The notes under the pieces are model-generated. The model was not told the DNA's origin and did no database searches. It worked only from the letters and a program-made list of their open reading frames with translations. Source: Flavobacteriales bacterium (GTDB lineage Bacteria > Bacteroidota > Bacteroidia > Flavobacteriales_F > PHOS-HE28). Taken from it: a DNA stretch of 64,000 nt. Position numbers and translations under genes: made by a program. Of this stretch, positions 49,776-58,520 are shown in pieces; position 1 is the first letter of the stretch; every line of letters starts with the position of its first letter. The stretch covers positions 57,845 through 121,844 of the forward strand of contig JACJZI010000011.1 in assembly GCA_020635655.1 (NCBI GenBank), written 5' to 3'.

Positions 49776-50102
49776 ATGGCGCTCTTCCGCATCACCAACT
49801 TCGACGATCATCCGTCCGATCCGAACTGGGTGGTGTTCCGGTTCAGCGGCCGCGCCATCGCTGATGAGTTCAAGGCCGAATTGGAGCAAGCCGCCATCGG
49901 TTTTGAACAGGATACCGGTGAGGAGGCTCCCTTCCTGCTCGCCGTGAAACAACGGCATCGCGAGCAGGCGGTCCGGCTCAACTATCTGGTGCTGGGACGC
50001 CACCGTTCACCCTTCATGGCCGATCCGATCCTCCGCTGGTCGGTCATCGGCCTGGTGGGTGCGGCGATCATCCTGGCATTGCTGGGCGCGTGGCTGGGGT
50101 GA
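49776..50102 (+). CDS. Small protein with C-terminal membrane anchor
   Basis: The 108-residue protein has a soluble N-terminal part (FRITNFDDHPSDPNWVVFRF, a possible beta hairpin) and one membrane helix at the C-terminus (about 86-106). No family recognised. It may be a tail-anchored envelope protein. Confidence 0.68.
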   Translation: MALFRITNFDDHPSDPNWVVFRFSGRAIADEFKAELEQAAIGFEQDTGEEAPFLLAVKQRHREQAVRLNYLVLGRHRSPFMADPILRWSVIGLVGAAIILALLGAWLG

Positions 50103-50107
50103 TCCGG

Positions 50108-50115
50108 TATCTTCA
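50108..50115 (+). promoter_or_regulatory. -7-like TATCTTCA before the M23 peptidase gene
   Basis: TATCTTCA (two mismatches) lies 52 bases before the ATG at 50168 in the 65-base gap. Confidence 0.25.
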
Positions 50116-50167
50116 CGGCCCTTTCCTCCGTTGAACGGAAGGACAAGGACCATTCCCCTGCAAGGAA

Positions 50168-51301
50168 ATGGCACGTACACCACGCCTCATCCGGGCTCTG
50201 GCACTGTTGATCGTTTGCCTGGGCCTGACGGACGTTCACGCCGCCGCGGGCGATCCGCCCCATGCGGATACGCTCTCCGCCTTGGTGATGTACGGCGATG
50301 GAACATTGACCGACGAGAACGGTGCTCTCACCGACGCGGACCTTGGCGATCTGCTCGACTCGCTCTGTGCGCTTCCGGACCGGCCCATGGACCTGATCCG
50401 GGACCTGCGCCTATTCCGGCGCATCCGGTCCATGGACCGCGAGGCCATGGCGGTACTGATCGATTCGCTCTTCGAACTGGACACCATCCCCTACGCGCTG
50501 GTGAACGAGATCAACCTCTACGCCACGCTTCTCCCTTCTCAGGAGGAAGTGGAGGCATTGAACATGGTCGCCTGGCGCAATGATCCCATGCACGACCCCG
50601 CTTACGGGCCATGGATCACCAGCGATCCGAACGCCTATGGCAAGCAGGCCACCGGGCCCGACACCACACTGATGCTGCGGCTCGTGGAACAGGAGCAGGG
50701 GTGTGGGTTCGTGATGCCGATCCATGGTGTCCTCACGTCCCGGTTCGGCTGGCGCGAGGGCCGTTCGCACAATGGCGTGGACATCGACCTGGAGGTTTGG
50801 GACCCCGTGCATTGCGCCTTTCCGGGCGTGGTCCGGTTCGCAGGCGTCTTCGGAGGGTTCGGACGGCTCGTGGTGGTGCGTCACAACAATGGCCTGGAGA
50901 CCTTCTATGCGCACCTGCACCGCTTCAAAGTAAAGGTGGGGGACATGGTCGATGCCGGCACCGTCGTGGGGCTGGGAGGAAGCTCGGGCCACAGCACTGG
51001 CAGCCACCTGCATTTCGAAGTACGCTATCGCGGTGTGCCCGTCGACCCCGCAAGGCTGATCGATCTGAGCACCGGTGAACTGCTCTGTGATACGCTGGTA
51101 TTGAGGAAGGTCCGTACGACCTATGCCGCCTACCCGAAAGGAACACGCTTCCACACGGTGCGGAAAGGTGACCATCTTTACGGCATCGCCGAAAGCTACG
51201 GCACCAGCATTCAAGCCCTTTGCGCGCTCAACGGCATCGATCGGCGGACCCTGCTCCATGTCGGACAGCAGTTGTTGGTCACCGCCAATGGCGCACCCTG
51301 A
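50168..51301 (+). CDS. M23-family peptidase with C-terminal LysM domain
   Basis: The 377-residue protein has a signal peptide (about 1-27), a helical N-terminal half, a peptidase M23 domain with HNGVDID (zinc-binding His and Asp) and HLHFEVRYRG (catalytic and zinc His), and a LysM repeat (HTVRKGDHLYGIAESYG) at the C-terminus for peptidoglycan binding. It should cleave peptidoglycan cross-links in the periplasm. Its stop overlaps the start of the outer-membrane barrel gene (TGATG), suggesting joint work. Confidence 0.94.
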   Translation: MARTPRLIRALALLIVCLGLTDVHAAAGDPPHADTLSALVMYGDGTLTDENGALTDADLGDLLDSLCALPDRPMDLIRDLRLFRRIRSMDREAMAVLIDSLFELDTIPYALVNEINLYATLLPSQEEVEALNMVAWRNDPMHDPAYGPWITSDPNAYGKQATGPDTTLMLRLVEQEQGCGFVMPIHGVLTSRFGWREGRSHNGVDIDLEVWDPVHCAFPGVVRFAGVFGGFGRLVVVRHNNGLETFYAHLHRFKVKVGDMVDAGTVVGLGGSSGHSTGSHLHFEVRYRGVPVDPARLIDLSTGELLCDTLVLRKVRTTYAAYPKGTRFHTVRKGDHLYGIAESYGTSIQALCALNGIDRRTLLHVGQQLLVTANGAP

Positions 51302-52062
51302 TGCGCCCACATCCCAGGGTCCTGGCGATCGCGCGGGTCGTTCCCTTGCTATGGTTCGGTCTCGCCTGCACCAATGACCGGCTTTGCGCACAATCGGGTG
51401 TGACCACCTTCGGGGTACAGGTGAAGCCCGTGGTGCCCCTTTCCTTTTTCGACCCGCAGGTCGATCTCGTCGGGGGCGCACTGAAGGGGCGCGTGACCTT
51501 GACCGGTGGGTTCGCCTTCGGGATGCTCGTACGGACCGGCCTGTCACGCACCATTTCCCTGGAGACGGGGATCTCACAGATCCGCCGCAACTATGACTGG
51601 GAGCTTTGGAACGATACCGCGGGATCCCATGCCGCGGACAAGATCCGCTACATCGGCTACGAGATCCCGGTCAACATGCTGGTCTACATCCGCCTCGGGC
51701 AGCGCACCTACATGAACACCGCTCTCGGCGCTTCCATCGACATGTATCCCAGTGATGCGGTCCGTGAGGTTGACCTGGACCGGGCATTCTGGTACCGCAA
51801 TGGTTGGGTACAGGCCGGACTGGCCGGGAACCTCGGCGTGGAATACCGGTTCGACAAGGCGGGGACCGTTTACCTGGGTGCCACCTACCATCGCGCCTTT
51901 GGTGACATGGCGATCGCGCAACTGACCTATTTCACCGACCAGTTGGTGCCCTATTCCATCCAAAAAGGCATCAGCGGCAGCTACCTCACCGTTGACCTGC
52001 GGTATTTCTTTCCTGAGGATCGGGACCGGTCGCATGGCCGTGGTGACCGAACGGATAGGTGA
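51301..52062 (+). CDS. Outer-membrane beta-barrel protein
   Basis: From the ATG at 51301 the 253-residue protein has a signal peptide (about 1-31, ending LCAQ) and alternating hydrophobic beta strands (LSRTISLETGISQIRRNY, RYIGYEIPVNMLVYIRLG, GVEYRFDKAGTVYLGATYHR), typical of an 8-strand OmpA-like or PorT-type barrel. It is coupled to the M23/LysM peptidase gene. Function unknown. Confidence 0.82.
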   Translation: MRPHPRVLAIARVVPLLWFGLACTNDRLCAQSGVTTFGVQVKPVVPLSFFDPQVDLVGGALKGRVTLTGGFAFGMLVRTGLSRTISLETGISQIRRNYDWELWNDTAGSHAADKIRYIGYEIPVNMLVYIRLGQRTYMNTALGASIDMYPSDAVREVDLDRAFWYRNGWVQAGLAGNLGVEYRFDKAGTVYLGATYHRAFGDMAIAQLTYFTDQLVPYSIQKGISGSYLTVDLRYFFPEDRDRSHGRGDRTDR

Positions 52063-52094
52063 CGGTCCCAGTGGATACCCTCGCGCTGGTCGGA

Positions 52095-52102
52095 TAACTT
52101 GC
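52095..52102 (+). promoter_or_regulatory. TAACTTGC site before a T9SS cargo gene
   Basis: TAACTTGC lies 20 bases before the ATG at 52123. It is identical to the site at 56385-56392. Confidence 0.45.
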
Positions 52103-52122
52103 GATCCGATATTTCACACGCC

Positions 52123-54573
52123 ATGTTGCGCAACCTGCTCATCCCGATACCGGGGCTCCTGTTCGCGATCCCCTCCCTTGCCCAATCCGACCAATGCGCC
52201 AATGCCCCATTGATCGGGCCGGGTATGTACACCGCGGACGGCCCATATACCGGCGGAGGTGCCACCCAACCTGATGCGACCAATGCGGATTGGTATGCCT
52301 ACGACCCATCACAGACCGGCTACATCACGGTCCATTCCTGCATTGATGGACAGACCGACACCCGGCTCAATATCCTTTCGGGGTCCTGTTCCAACCTGAT
52401 CTTCATCGCGCAGGACGATGACGGATGTCCCAGCGGCTATCCACCCGGCAACTCCCTGCTGGCGAACATCTCCGTGACGCCTGGTATCACCTACTACATC
52501 GAATGGGACGATCGCTGGACGGGCCAGGGCTTCGACTGGGAACTGCTCGAACACACCTGCCCCGCGCCCGTTCCACCGGACATGGTCGCCACGGACAGCA
52601 CGATCACCGTGGAATGGCCGGTGCTCGCGCCTGGAGCAACATTTTTCGTGGAGCTCGGTCCGGAGGGGTTCACCCCGGGGTCGGGCGACCTGGTCACAGG
52701 TACCGTGGGCGTGGATGGACCGCCGGTAACGTTCACTGGATTGACCACGGGCACCCACTATGACGTCTACCTGCACTTGGACTGCGGTAATGGCGACCTC
52801 TCACCGGATATCGGACCCTGGCCCGGGACGACCACCGGGAACCCCTATGTACCGAACGAGGATTGCGGCGGCGCGATCCCGATCGCCTGCGGCCAAAGCA
52901 TCGACGGAAGCACGGACGACGCCATGATCGACAATGTTGCGGATTGCGGGACCAGCATCAGCGCCCCGGGCGTCTGGTTCACCTTTGAGGGCTTCGACGG
53001 GGGCGCCACCTTGAGCACCTGCAATGCGGCCGATTTCGACACGAAGATCAACGTGTACAGTGGAAGCTGCGGTGCGTTGGTGTGCGAGGGTGGCAATGAC
53101 GATCACGCGGGCTGCGACCTCACGTCCGAAACGACCGTGGTGGTGCATGCCAACACGACCTATTCTGTCCTGGTCCAGGGCTATAATGGGCACACAGGCG
53201 ACTTCACCCTCTCGCTGACCTGCAACAATTGCATCATTCCACTGGATGTGCAGGTCACTGCCGCGGATACGTTCGCCTATGTGTATTGGAACTCGGCCAA
53301 TACCGCCTCCGATTACCTCGTCGAATACGGTCCGACCGGGTTCACACCAGGAACAGGAACAACGGTCACGGGTACGACAGGGATCGATGGGCCACCCGCC
53401 TTCTTGAGCGGTCTGGACCCGGGATCGGACCTGGATGTTTACGTGACGGAGGATTGCGGCGCCGGTGAGGTGAGCCCCGCTGTCGGCCCGATCGGGTTCA
53501 CGACCAGCACCGATCCGGTGGCGGTGAACGCCACATGCATCGGCGCACTGCCCATTGCATGCGGTTCGCAGGTCATCGGAGATACGCAGCAGGGGATCGT
53601 CACCCCTGGACCAACATGCGGTGCGGCCAACATCACAGCGCCGGGCCTCTGGTATTCGTTCGTGGGCACGGGTACCGATGTCACGTTGTCCACCTGCGGG
53701 CAGGCGGCGTACGATTCGAAGATCAGCGTCTTCACCGGTGGGTGTGGGGCATTGGTCTGCGCGGCCGGGAACGACGACGGACCCGGCTGTGCCGGGAACA
53801 CGAGCACCGTGACCTTCTTCGCCGCGAACGGTGTCGACCACCTGGTCCTTGTCCATGGGTACAACGCCAATACCGGCACCTTCACCCTGAGCATGGATTG
53901 CTCGGCGCCGTGCGCGAACATCCCGGCGAACGACGACTGCACGACCGCCGCGATGATCATGCCGCAGCCGATCGGGGCCTGCAGCCCGACGGCGGGCACC
54001 AACGTGTGCGCCTATGGAAGTGCGATGCCCAATCCGCCATGCGATCCCTATGCGAACATCGTGGATGTGTGGTACCTGTTCAATACCGGTCCTGACCCCG
54101 ATCACACGATCACATTGGAGTCCACCGGTGCCAACGGGCTGGACCTGGCCGTTTACGAGGCATGTGGCACGCCCACCTACCTCGACTGCTTCACGGACGT
54201 CAACACACCCATCGACCTGACCGGCCTGAACACCTTCACCGACATCCTCCTTCGTGTCTGGAACGGAGGAGGTGCGGATGCCGGTGGGTTCACGATCTGT
54301 GACCAGGCCACGCTGCTCACGGCCGTGGGCGCTCCGACCTCGAAGGGGAACCTACGCATCTGGCCCGTGCCCGCACAGGAGCAGCTCTTCATTGCTGGGG
54401 AGGACCTCCACAATGGCGTCGCACAGATAATGGATCCCCTGGGGCGGGTCGTACTGAGCGAACGCTTGACGATCATGAACGGAACCGCCGTGCTGGACAT
54501 CTCCGGACTGTTGCCCGGCACATACGTACTCCGCCTGCCGGACGATCGGCACGGTCGCTTCGTGGTGGACTAG
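52123..54573 (+). CDS. Large T9SS cargo protein with repeated Cys-rich and Fn3-like domains
   Basis: From the ATG at 52123 the 816-residue protein has a signal peptide (about 1-21, ending SLAQ), at least four Cys-rich beta domains with conserved pattern (for example GGAIPIACG, WFTFEG, TLSTC, INVYSGSCGALVC, GNDD), two Fn3-like domains (ITVEWPVLAPGATFFVELGP; YVYWNSANTASDYLVEYGP) and a C-terminal sorting domain (IWPVPAQEQLFI, GTYVLRLP). The Cys-rich units resemble the PPC/GEVED-type domains of secreted Bacteroidota adhesins. It is likely a surface adhesin or matrix protein. The 52123 start fits the signal peptide; a TTG at 52099 would precede it with charged residues. Confidence 0.85.
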   Translation: MLRNLLIPIPGLLFAIPSLAQSDQCANAPLIGPGMYTADGPYTGGGATQPDATNADWYAYDPSQTGYITVHSCIDGQTDTRLNILSGSCSNLIFIAQDDDGCPSGYPPGNSLLANISVTPGITYYIEWDDRWTGQGFDWELLEHTCPAPVPPDMVATDSTITVEWPVLAPGATFFVELGPEGFTPGSGDLVTGTVGVDGPPVTFTGLTTGTHYDVYLHLDCGNGDLSPDIGPWPGTTTGNPYVPNEDCGGAIPIACGQSIDGSTDDAMIDNVADCGTSISAPGVWFTFEGFDGGATLSTCNAADFDTKINVYSGSCGALVCEGGNDDHAGCDLTSETTVVVHANTTYSVLVQGYNGHTGDFTLSLTCNNCIIPLDVQVTAADTFAYVYWNSANTASDYLVEYGPTGFTPGTGTTVTGTTGIDGPPAFLSGLDPGSDLDVYVTEDCGAGEVSPAVGPIGFTTSTDPVAVNATCIGALPIACGSQVIGDTQQGIVTPGPTCGAANITAPGLWYSFVGTGTDVTLSTCGQAAYDSKISVFTGGCGALVCAAGNDDGPGCAGNTSTVTFFAANGVDHLVLVHGYNANTGTFTLSMDCSAPCANIPANDDCTTAAMIMPQPIGACSPTAGTNVCAYGSAMPNPPCDPYANIVDVWYLFNTGPDPDHTITLESTGANGLDLAVYEACGTPTYLDCFTDVNTPIDLTGLNTFTDILLRVWNGGGADAGGFTICDQATLLTAVGAPTSKGNLRIWPVPAQEQLFIAGEDLHNGVAQIMDPLGRVVLSERLTIMNGTAVLDISGLLPGTYVLRLPDDRHGRFVVD
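52858..53223 (+). repeat. Cys-rich domain repeat, copy A
   Basis: Encodes about 122 residues beginning EDCGGAIPIACG and ending with a FTLSLTC strand. It aligns with copy B at 53530-53901 (shared LPIACG/IPIACG, SAPGVWFTF/TAPGLWYSF, SGSCGALVC/TGGCGALVC). Confidence 0.8.
53530..53901 (+). repeat. Cys-rich domain repeat, copy B
   Basis: Encodes about 124 residues beginning ATCIGALPIACG and ending FTLSMDC; second copy of the domain. Less similar units precede and follow it. Confidence 0.8.
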
Positions 54574-54580
54574 CGGTCCT

Positions 54581-56368
54581 CTAGCGCACCACCAGACATC
54601 GCGATGTCCGTCCGTTCGGGGTGCGGACATCGATCAGATAGGCACCTGGTGAAAGGCCGGTGATATCGGCGAACAAGCGGCCGTCCGCAGGCATGGGTCC
54701 ATCATGCAGGTGAAGGACCGCGCGCCCCAAGGCATCGCGGAAGTCCACCTGAACATGCTCGCCAACAGGAACCTGAAGCCCGACCACCACCACCTGGGAC
54801 GCGGGATTGGGGAATACCTCGGTCACTACCGGCGCCGGCACTCCTTGGATACCCGTATTGGTGTCGAGCACCCTGAACCGCCACCAACCGTCCGGTGCGA
54901 CGATCGGACGCACCTGTTCCTTTCCATTGTTGGCCATGGCATGCACGTAGTAGTAGATCGTGGTGCCGGCCGGTTGTGCGGGGATCGATGCCGCCCAGTT
55001 GTTCGCACCGACAGCGACCATTGATACCGGGTTGAATCCCAAGGCGGTGTCCGTGGTCCAGTACAGGTCCGCTGCGGCGATCCCGCTCCGATGCCGGATG
55101 TAGGCCTCCACGGCATAGGGATCCACCGTGTCGTACGTATCGGTCAGCCGCTGATGCCGGATAAGGAGCGGGTCCGCAACACCGATACCCTTGGTGATGC
55201 AATGGATCGCACCGCTCGCCGAGATGATGTTCGCCCCATTGTCGTCGCAATCGATGCCGATGACCCGATATCCCGGCAGGCTCTCCCTTAGGATCCGCAG
55301 ACCCGTCGTGTCATACTCCTGGCGATAGGTAGGCACCAGGACCGTATGGTTGATGAACACGTTGTTGGCATAGGTCCGGTAGCTGCCGCCCGGGGGATAC
55401 TGTCCACCGGTGCTCGGCACCATGGGTATCCGGACGACCCGGTACGGGGTACCAAAAACACTGCTGTAATTGGCCGTGACATCCGCAATGTTGCTCTCGA
55501 GCTGGGGCCCGTCGCTGACCCCTATGGGGAACTCGCCCACCAGAAGGGTCTCCTCATCGAGCAGCTTCATATGCATGTCGATGTGATGGATCTGGTCATA
55601 GGGCAGGGTCGGCATCTTGATGTACCGGCCCAGATCAATACCCATCCACTGGTGCATGAGCGTGTCGACCTGTGCCGCGGTCTTTACGCTCTGATTGAAC
55701 TGCCCGTTCGGGCCGTTCTCGTCCAGAACGAGGTTGCTGCTGAACGCCGTACCAAAGCCATCGGCCATGAAATTGCCGCCGGTGTGCACCAGGTCATATG
55801 GTGCCTGCGTCGAGCTGAAGACATTGATGTTCTTGTAGCCCCCGACGAGGTCGGGTACGACATCATCCAATGGCCTGGGACGGTTGTAGATCCAGTCCAA
55901 CAGGAACAGGGAGTCCACCTCGTTCTGGTAGATGCACTCCGCGCCATAGTCCCGGGTCCATACACTGTTGTAGTCCCCCTGCAGCAGGGTGATGTTCGTC
56001 ATGTCCGTGATCGGACCACCATAGAGGGCGTTCTGGAGGTAATTGGTGACGGCCCCGGGATCATCGCACACGACGATGACCTCGCATTCATCCCTGGCAT
56101 AGCGAATGATCTGTTTGAGGATCGGCTCATAGCCCGCCCAGGCCACAACAAGGCTTTGGATCTCCTCCCACTCCGCCATCGTCCGAACGGGGAACCCGGG
56201 TGGCGTGGTGATGCCACGGTCCACGCCCGACCGGCTGTCCCGGTAGGCCGGGATGAGTGCATGTTCCCAAGGCGCGAGCCCGTTCGGCAAAGGATCGACG
56301 CGCTGTGCCTGGAGCCCAGGGCCCGGGCACAGCAAAGCGATCATGGAGAGAAGGAGAAAGCGTACCAT
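54581..56368 (-). CDS. Secreted peptidylarginine/agmatine deiminase homologue with T9SS domain
   Basis: The 595-residue protein has a signal peptide (about 1-22, ending LQAQ), a guanidino-modifying-enzyme domain and a T9SS C-terminal sorting domain (VFPNPASQVVVVGL, GAYLIDVRTP). The expected active-site residues are present: Asp140 in VWTRDYG, His262 and Asp264 in HHIDMHMK, and Cys390 in GAIHCITKG. This set matches the agmatine deiminase/PPAD family. The export signals and sorting domain set it apart from cytoplasmic agmatine deiminase and match the secreted peptidylarginine deiminase of Porphyromonas gingivalis. It may convert arginine residues or free arginine-like amines outside the cell. 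Confidence 0.86.
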   Translation of the reverse strand: MVRFLLLSMIALLCPGPGLQAQRVDPLPNGLAPWEHALIPAYRDSRSGVDRGITTPPGFPVRTMAEWEEIQSLVVAWAGYEPILKQIIRYARDECEVIVVCDDPGAVTNYLQNALYGGPITDMTNITLLQGDYNSVWTRDYGAECIYQNEVDSLFLLDWIYNRPRPLDDVVPDLVGGYKNINVFSSTQAPYDLVHTGGNFMADGFGTAFSSNLVLDENGPNGQFNQSVKTAAQVDTLMHQWMGIDLGRYIKMPTLPYDQIHHIDMHMKLLDEETLLVGEFPIGVSDGPQLESNIADVTANYSSVFGTPYRVVRIPMVPSTGGQYPPGGSYRTYANNVFINHTVLVPTYRQEYDTTGLRILRESLPGYRVIGIDCDDNGANIISASGAIHCITKGIGVADPLLIRHQRLTDTYDTVDPYAVEAYIRHRSGIAAADLYWTTDTALGFNPVSMVAVGANNWAASIPAQPAGTTIYYYVHAMANNGKEQVRPIVAPDGWWRFRVLDTNTGIQGVPAPVVTEVFPNPASQVVVVGLQVPVGEHVQVDFRDALGRAVLHLHDGPMPADGRLFADITGLSPGAYLIDVRTPNGRTSRCLVVR

Positions 56369-56384
56369 TTCCAGAGGTTCGTCC

Positions 56385-56392
56385 GCAAGTTA
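56385..56392 (-). promoter_or_regulatory. TAACTTGC site before the secreted deiminase gene
   Basis: Minus-strand TAACTTGC lies 16 bases before the ATG at 56368. Confidence 0.45.
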
Positions 56393-56457
56393 GTGGTGGA
56401 GCATGTGGAAGAACATCCTGATCCACCTGACCATTGGGGTCCTGCGTGGAACGCGCG

Positions 56458-57849
56458 CTACTCCGAGGCCGTGCGGTACTTGCGGTAAAGCGCCAATACC
56501 TCCCGCACGTAGATGAAGGTCTCGCTGCCCTTGCATCTTCCGTTCACGATGCGCTCGCGTGCGAAGTAGTCGGGGAAGGCCAGCAGCGTGATCGCTCTTT
56601 CCACGTTCCCGAACCATCGGCTTCTATCGAGCCCGATCTCCTCCGCGAGCTTCTGCGCATCCAACACATGTCCTGGTCCGGTGTTGTAAGCCGCCAATAT
56701 GAAAGGCAACCGCTGCTTCCGGTCCGGGATCGAACGCATCCAGATGCTGTCCAGCACGGTGAGATAGGTGGCCGCCGCGTTCACCTGGACATCCACCAGG
56801 TGGAGGCTGTCCAATCCCAGGCCCCTTGCCGTGCGTGGCATCAGCTGCATCAATCCCTGCGCACCCCGATGCGATGTGGCGGTGCTGTCGAAGCGGGATT
56901 CCTTGAACGCGATGGCGGCGAGCAATTCCCAGGGCAGTCCATGCATCCCCGCGAAATGTTGGAAGAGGCTGTCGAAGGGCGAGATGGTATCGCCGGGTGC
57001 CAACGACCCACGCGATCGTCCCAATGCCCTTCTGGTGCCCAGGGGTCGTCCGTAGGCGGCCATCAACATGGCTCGTGCATCCCGTTCATCGTCGTCCTTG
57101 ATCCAATGGTCCAACGCATGCAGGAGCCGGGGCGAGTTGCTGCGCATGCCGAACACGAGATGCAAGGGGTCGGCAGTGAGGGGCTTCAGGTCCAGCTGCG
57201 GGTAAGCACGCGCGTAGTAACGCGCCTCCGCGTCCGTCACGAGCACGGCCCCGACCCGCCCCATGGCGAGCTGCTCGATCAGTGCATGCGTGGATCCGCC
57301 AGGAAGGACCGTTCGCACCGGGCCGTCCTTCCACAATGAAGGTCTCGCCAGGGGCGATGCGTCGCTTACCAGGACGGTATCGGGGTCAACGGGTTCGGGG
57401 AGTCCCAGGATCCGGTCCGCCCGCAATTGGGCCACCATGGGGGATACCTGCCAGTAGGAGATGGAGCGCGCCACATGGGCAAGAAGTTCAGAGCCCCTGC
57501 TGAGCGGTGCGGCGATGAGGTCCCCCCTGCCGGTCTGCAGCATGGGTATCAAGCTGTCCATCGGCACAGGTCGTGCCGCCATCTCCAGCGCCTCGTGTGC
57601 GGCGAACCGTTCGATCATCTCGAAGATCGCGCCCCGCTCGGCCTGCGGCCAGTTCTCATGGCAGAGCGGATCATCCACTACGAGCACGCGCAACGTGTCG
57701 GCCTTGATCTCGGCCAGGTCACGACGTACCAATGGCCTCTCCCATGTCCGGTCCTCGGATGCCGCCCTCCGCGCGACCAGGACCAGGTAGCCCAGCCCCA
57801 GAAGGGCCGGCACCGCAAGTAGGATGAACGGTCGTATGCGTCGGCTCAT
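56458..57849 (-). CDS. MltF-like membrane-bound lytic transglycosylase
   Basis: The 463-residue protein has an N-terminal membrane anchor (about 7-26), a periplasmic-binding-protein-like domain (TLRVLVVDDPLCHENW to about 265), and a C-terminal SLT domain with AFKESRFDS (catalytic Glu), GLMQLMPRTA and AAYNTGPGHV. This two-domain layout is that of MltF. It cleaves peptidoglycan strands to 1,6-anhydro ends. Its ATG overlaps the stop of the ACP-phosphodiesterase gene by 4 bases. Confidence 0.92.
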   Translation of the reverse strand: MSRRIRPFILLAVPALLGLGYLVLVARRAASEDRTWERPLVRRDLAEIKADTLRVLVVDDPLCHENWPQAERGAIFEMIERFAAHEALEMAARPVPMDSLIPMLQTGRGDLIAAPLSRGSELLAHVARSISYWQVSPMVAQLRADRILGLPEPVDPDTVLVSDASPLARPSLWKDGPVRTVLPGGSTHALIEQLAMGRVGAVLVTDAEARYYARAYPQLDLKPLTADPLHLVFGMRSNSPRLLHALDHWIKDDDERDARAMLMAAYGRPLGTRRALGRSRGSLAPGDTISPFDSLFQHFAGMHGLPWELLAAIAFKESRFDSTATSHRGAQGLMQLMPRTARGLGLDSLHLVDVQVNAAATYLTVLDSIWMRSIPDRKQRLPFILAAYNTGPGHVLDAQKLAEEIGLDRSRWFGNVERAITLLAFPDYFARERIVNGRCKGSETFIYVREVLALYRKYRTASE

Positions 57850-58421
57850 CGCATGTCCCGGGTCGCCTCGTCAACATCCCGGATCAACTCCAGGAATTCT
57901 TTACGGTAGGCCGCGTAATGGGTTCGGAGGACAACCTCCGCTCCACGCATGACCGCGCCTTTCGTGGCCCGCTGGGACAGGCCTGCAAGGGCACCCGACA
58001 GCCCTTCCCAAGTGCCGTAGGCGCTCAGCCAATCCTCTGCGATCATGTACGGCAGCATGCGGGCGGGACGTCCCTCCATCAGGTCACGATGTTCACCCAA
58101 TACCGCGTACATCCGTGCGGTGAAGACATCCAGGGGTTCATCGTGGAGGGCGTTCCAATCCCGTGCCAACAGGTGGTCATAGAACAGATCGAGCACCACA
58201 CCCGCATATTTGCCGGTGTGCGCGCGCAGTCTCCGGCGTCCGGCCAGAGCGGCTGGATGCGCATCGGTCAACCTGTCGATCGTCCGGTGCAGACGGATGC
58301 CCTGCCGCACCCCCGGCGCGAACCGCTCCAGATCGCGTCCTTTCACCGCATCCGCCATGAAATTGCCCACGATCACCAGGGGACGGTCGCCGCTCAGAAA
58401 AAGGTGGCCGAGGAAGTTCAT
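57846..58421 (-). CDS. ACP phosphodiesterase-like protein (AcpH family)
   Basis: From the ATG at 58421 the 191-residue protein has MNFLGHLFLS, VGNFMADAVKGRDLE, GIRLHRTIDRLTDAH and YDHLLARDWNAL, the AcpH pattern; the His and Asp residues in these blocks are likely metal ligands of the HD-like fold. AcpH removes phosphopantetheine from acyl carrier protein. A longer open frame upstream crosses the divergent promoter and is rejected. Confidence 0.85.
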   Translation of the reverse strand: MNFLGHLFLSGDRPLVIVGNFMADAVKGRDLERFAPGVRQGIRLHRTIDRLTDAHPAALAGRRRLRAHTGKYAGVVLDLFYDHLLARDWNALHDEPLDVFTARMYAVLGEHRDLMEGRPARMLPYMIAEDWLSAYGTWEGLSGALAGLSQRATKGAVMRGAEVVLRTHYAAYRKEFLELIRDVDEATRDMR

Positions 58422-58431
58422 CGTGAGGACG

Positions 58432-58439
58432 GAAAGGTA
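58432..58439 (-). promoter_or_regulatory. -7 box TACCTTTC before the AcpH-like gene
   Basis: Minus-strand TACCTTTC (one mismatch) lies 10 bases before the ATG at 58421. Confidence 0.4.
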
Positions 58440-58506
58440 ACCGGGCCGGTCGGCAACCCCCTTGCGCCGTTCATGTGATCCTTCCCTGATGGGGAACGCG
58501 CAGGGA

Positions 58507-58514
58507 TACCTTCG
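58507..58514 (+). promoter_or_regulatory. -7 box TACCTTCG before the histidine kinase gene
   Basis: TACCTTCG (one mismatch) lies 6 bases before the ATG at 58521, divergent from the AcpH-like promoter. Confidence 0.4.
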
Positions 58515-58520
58515 CCTGGC

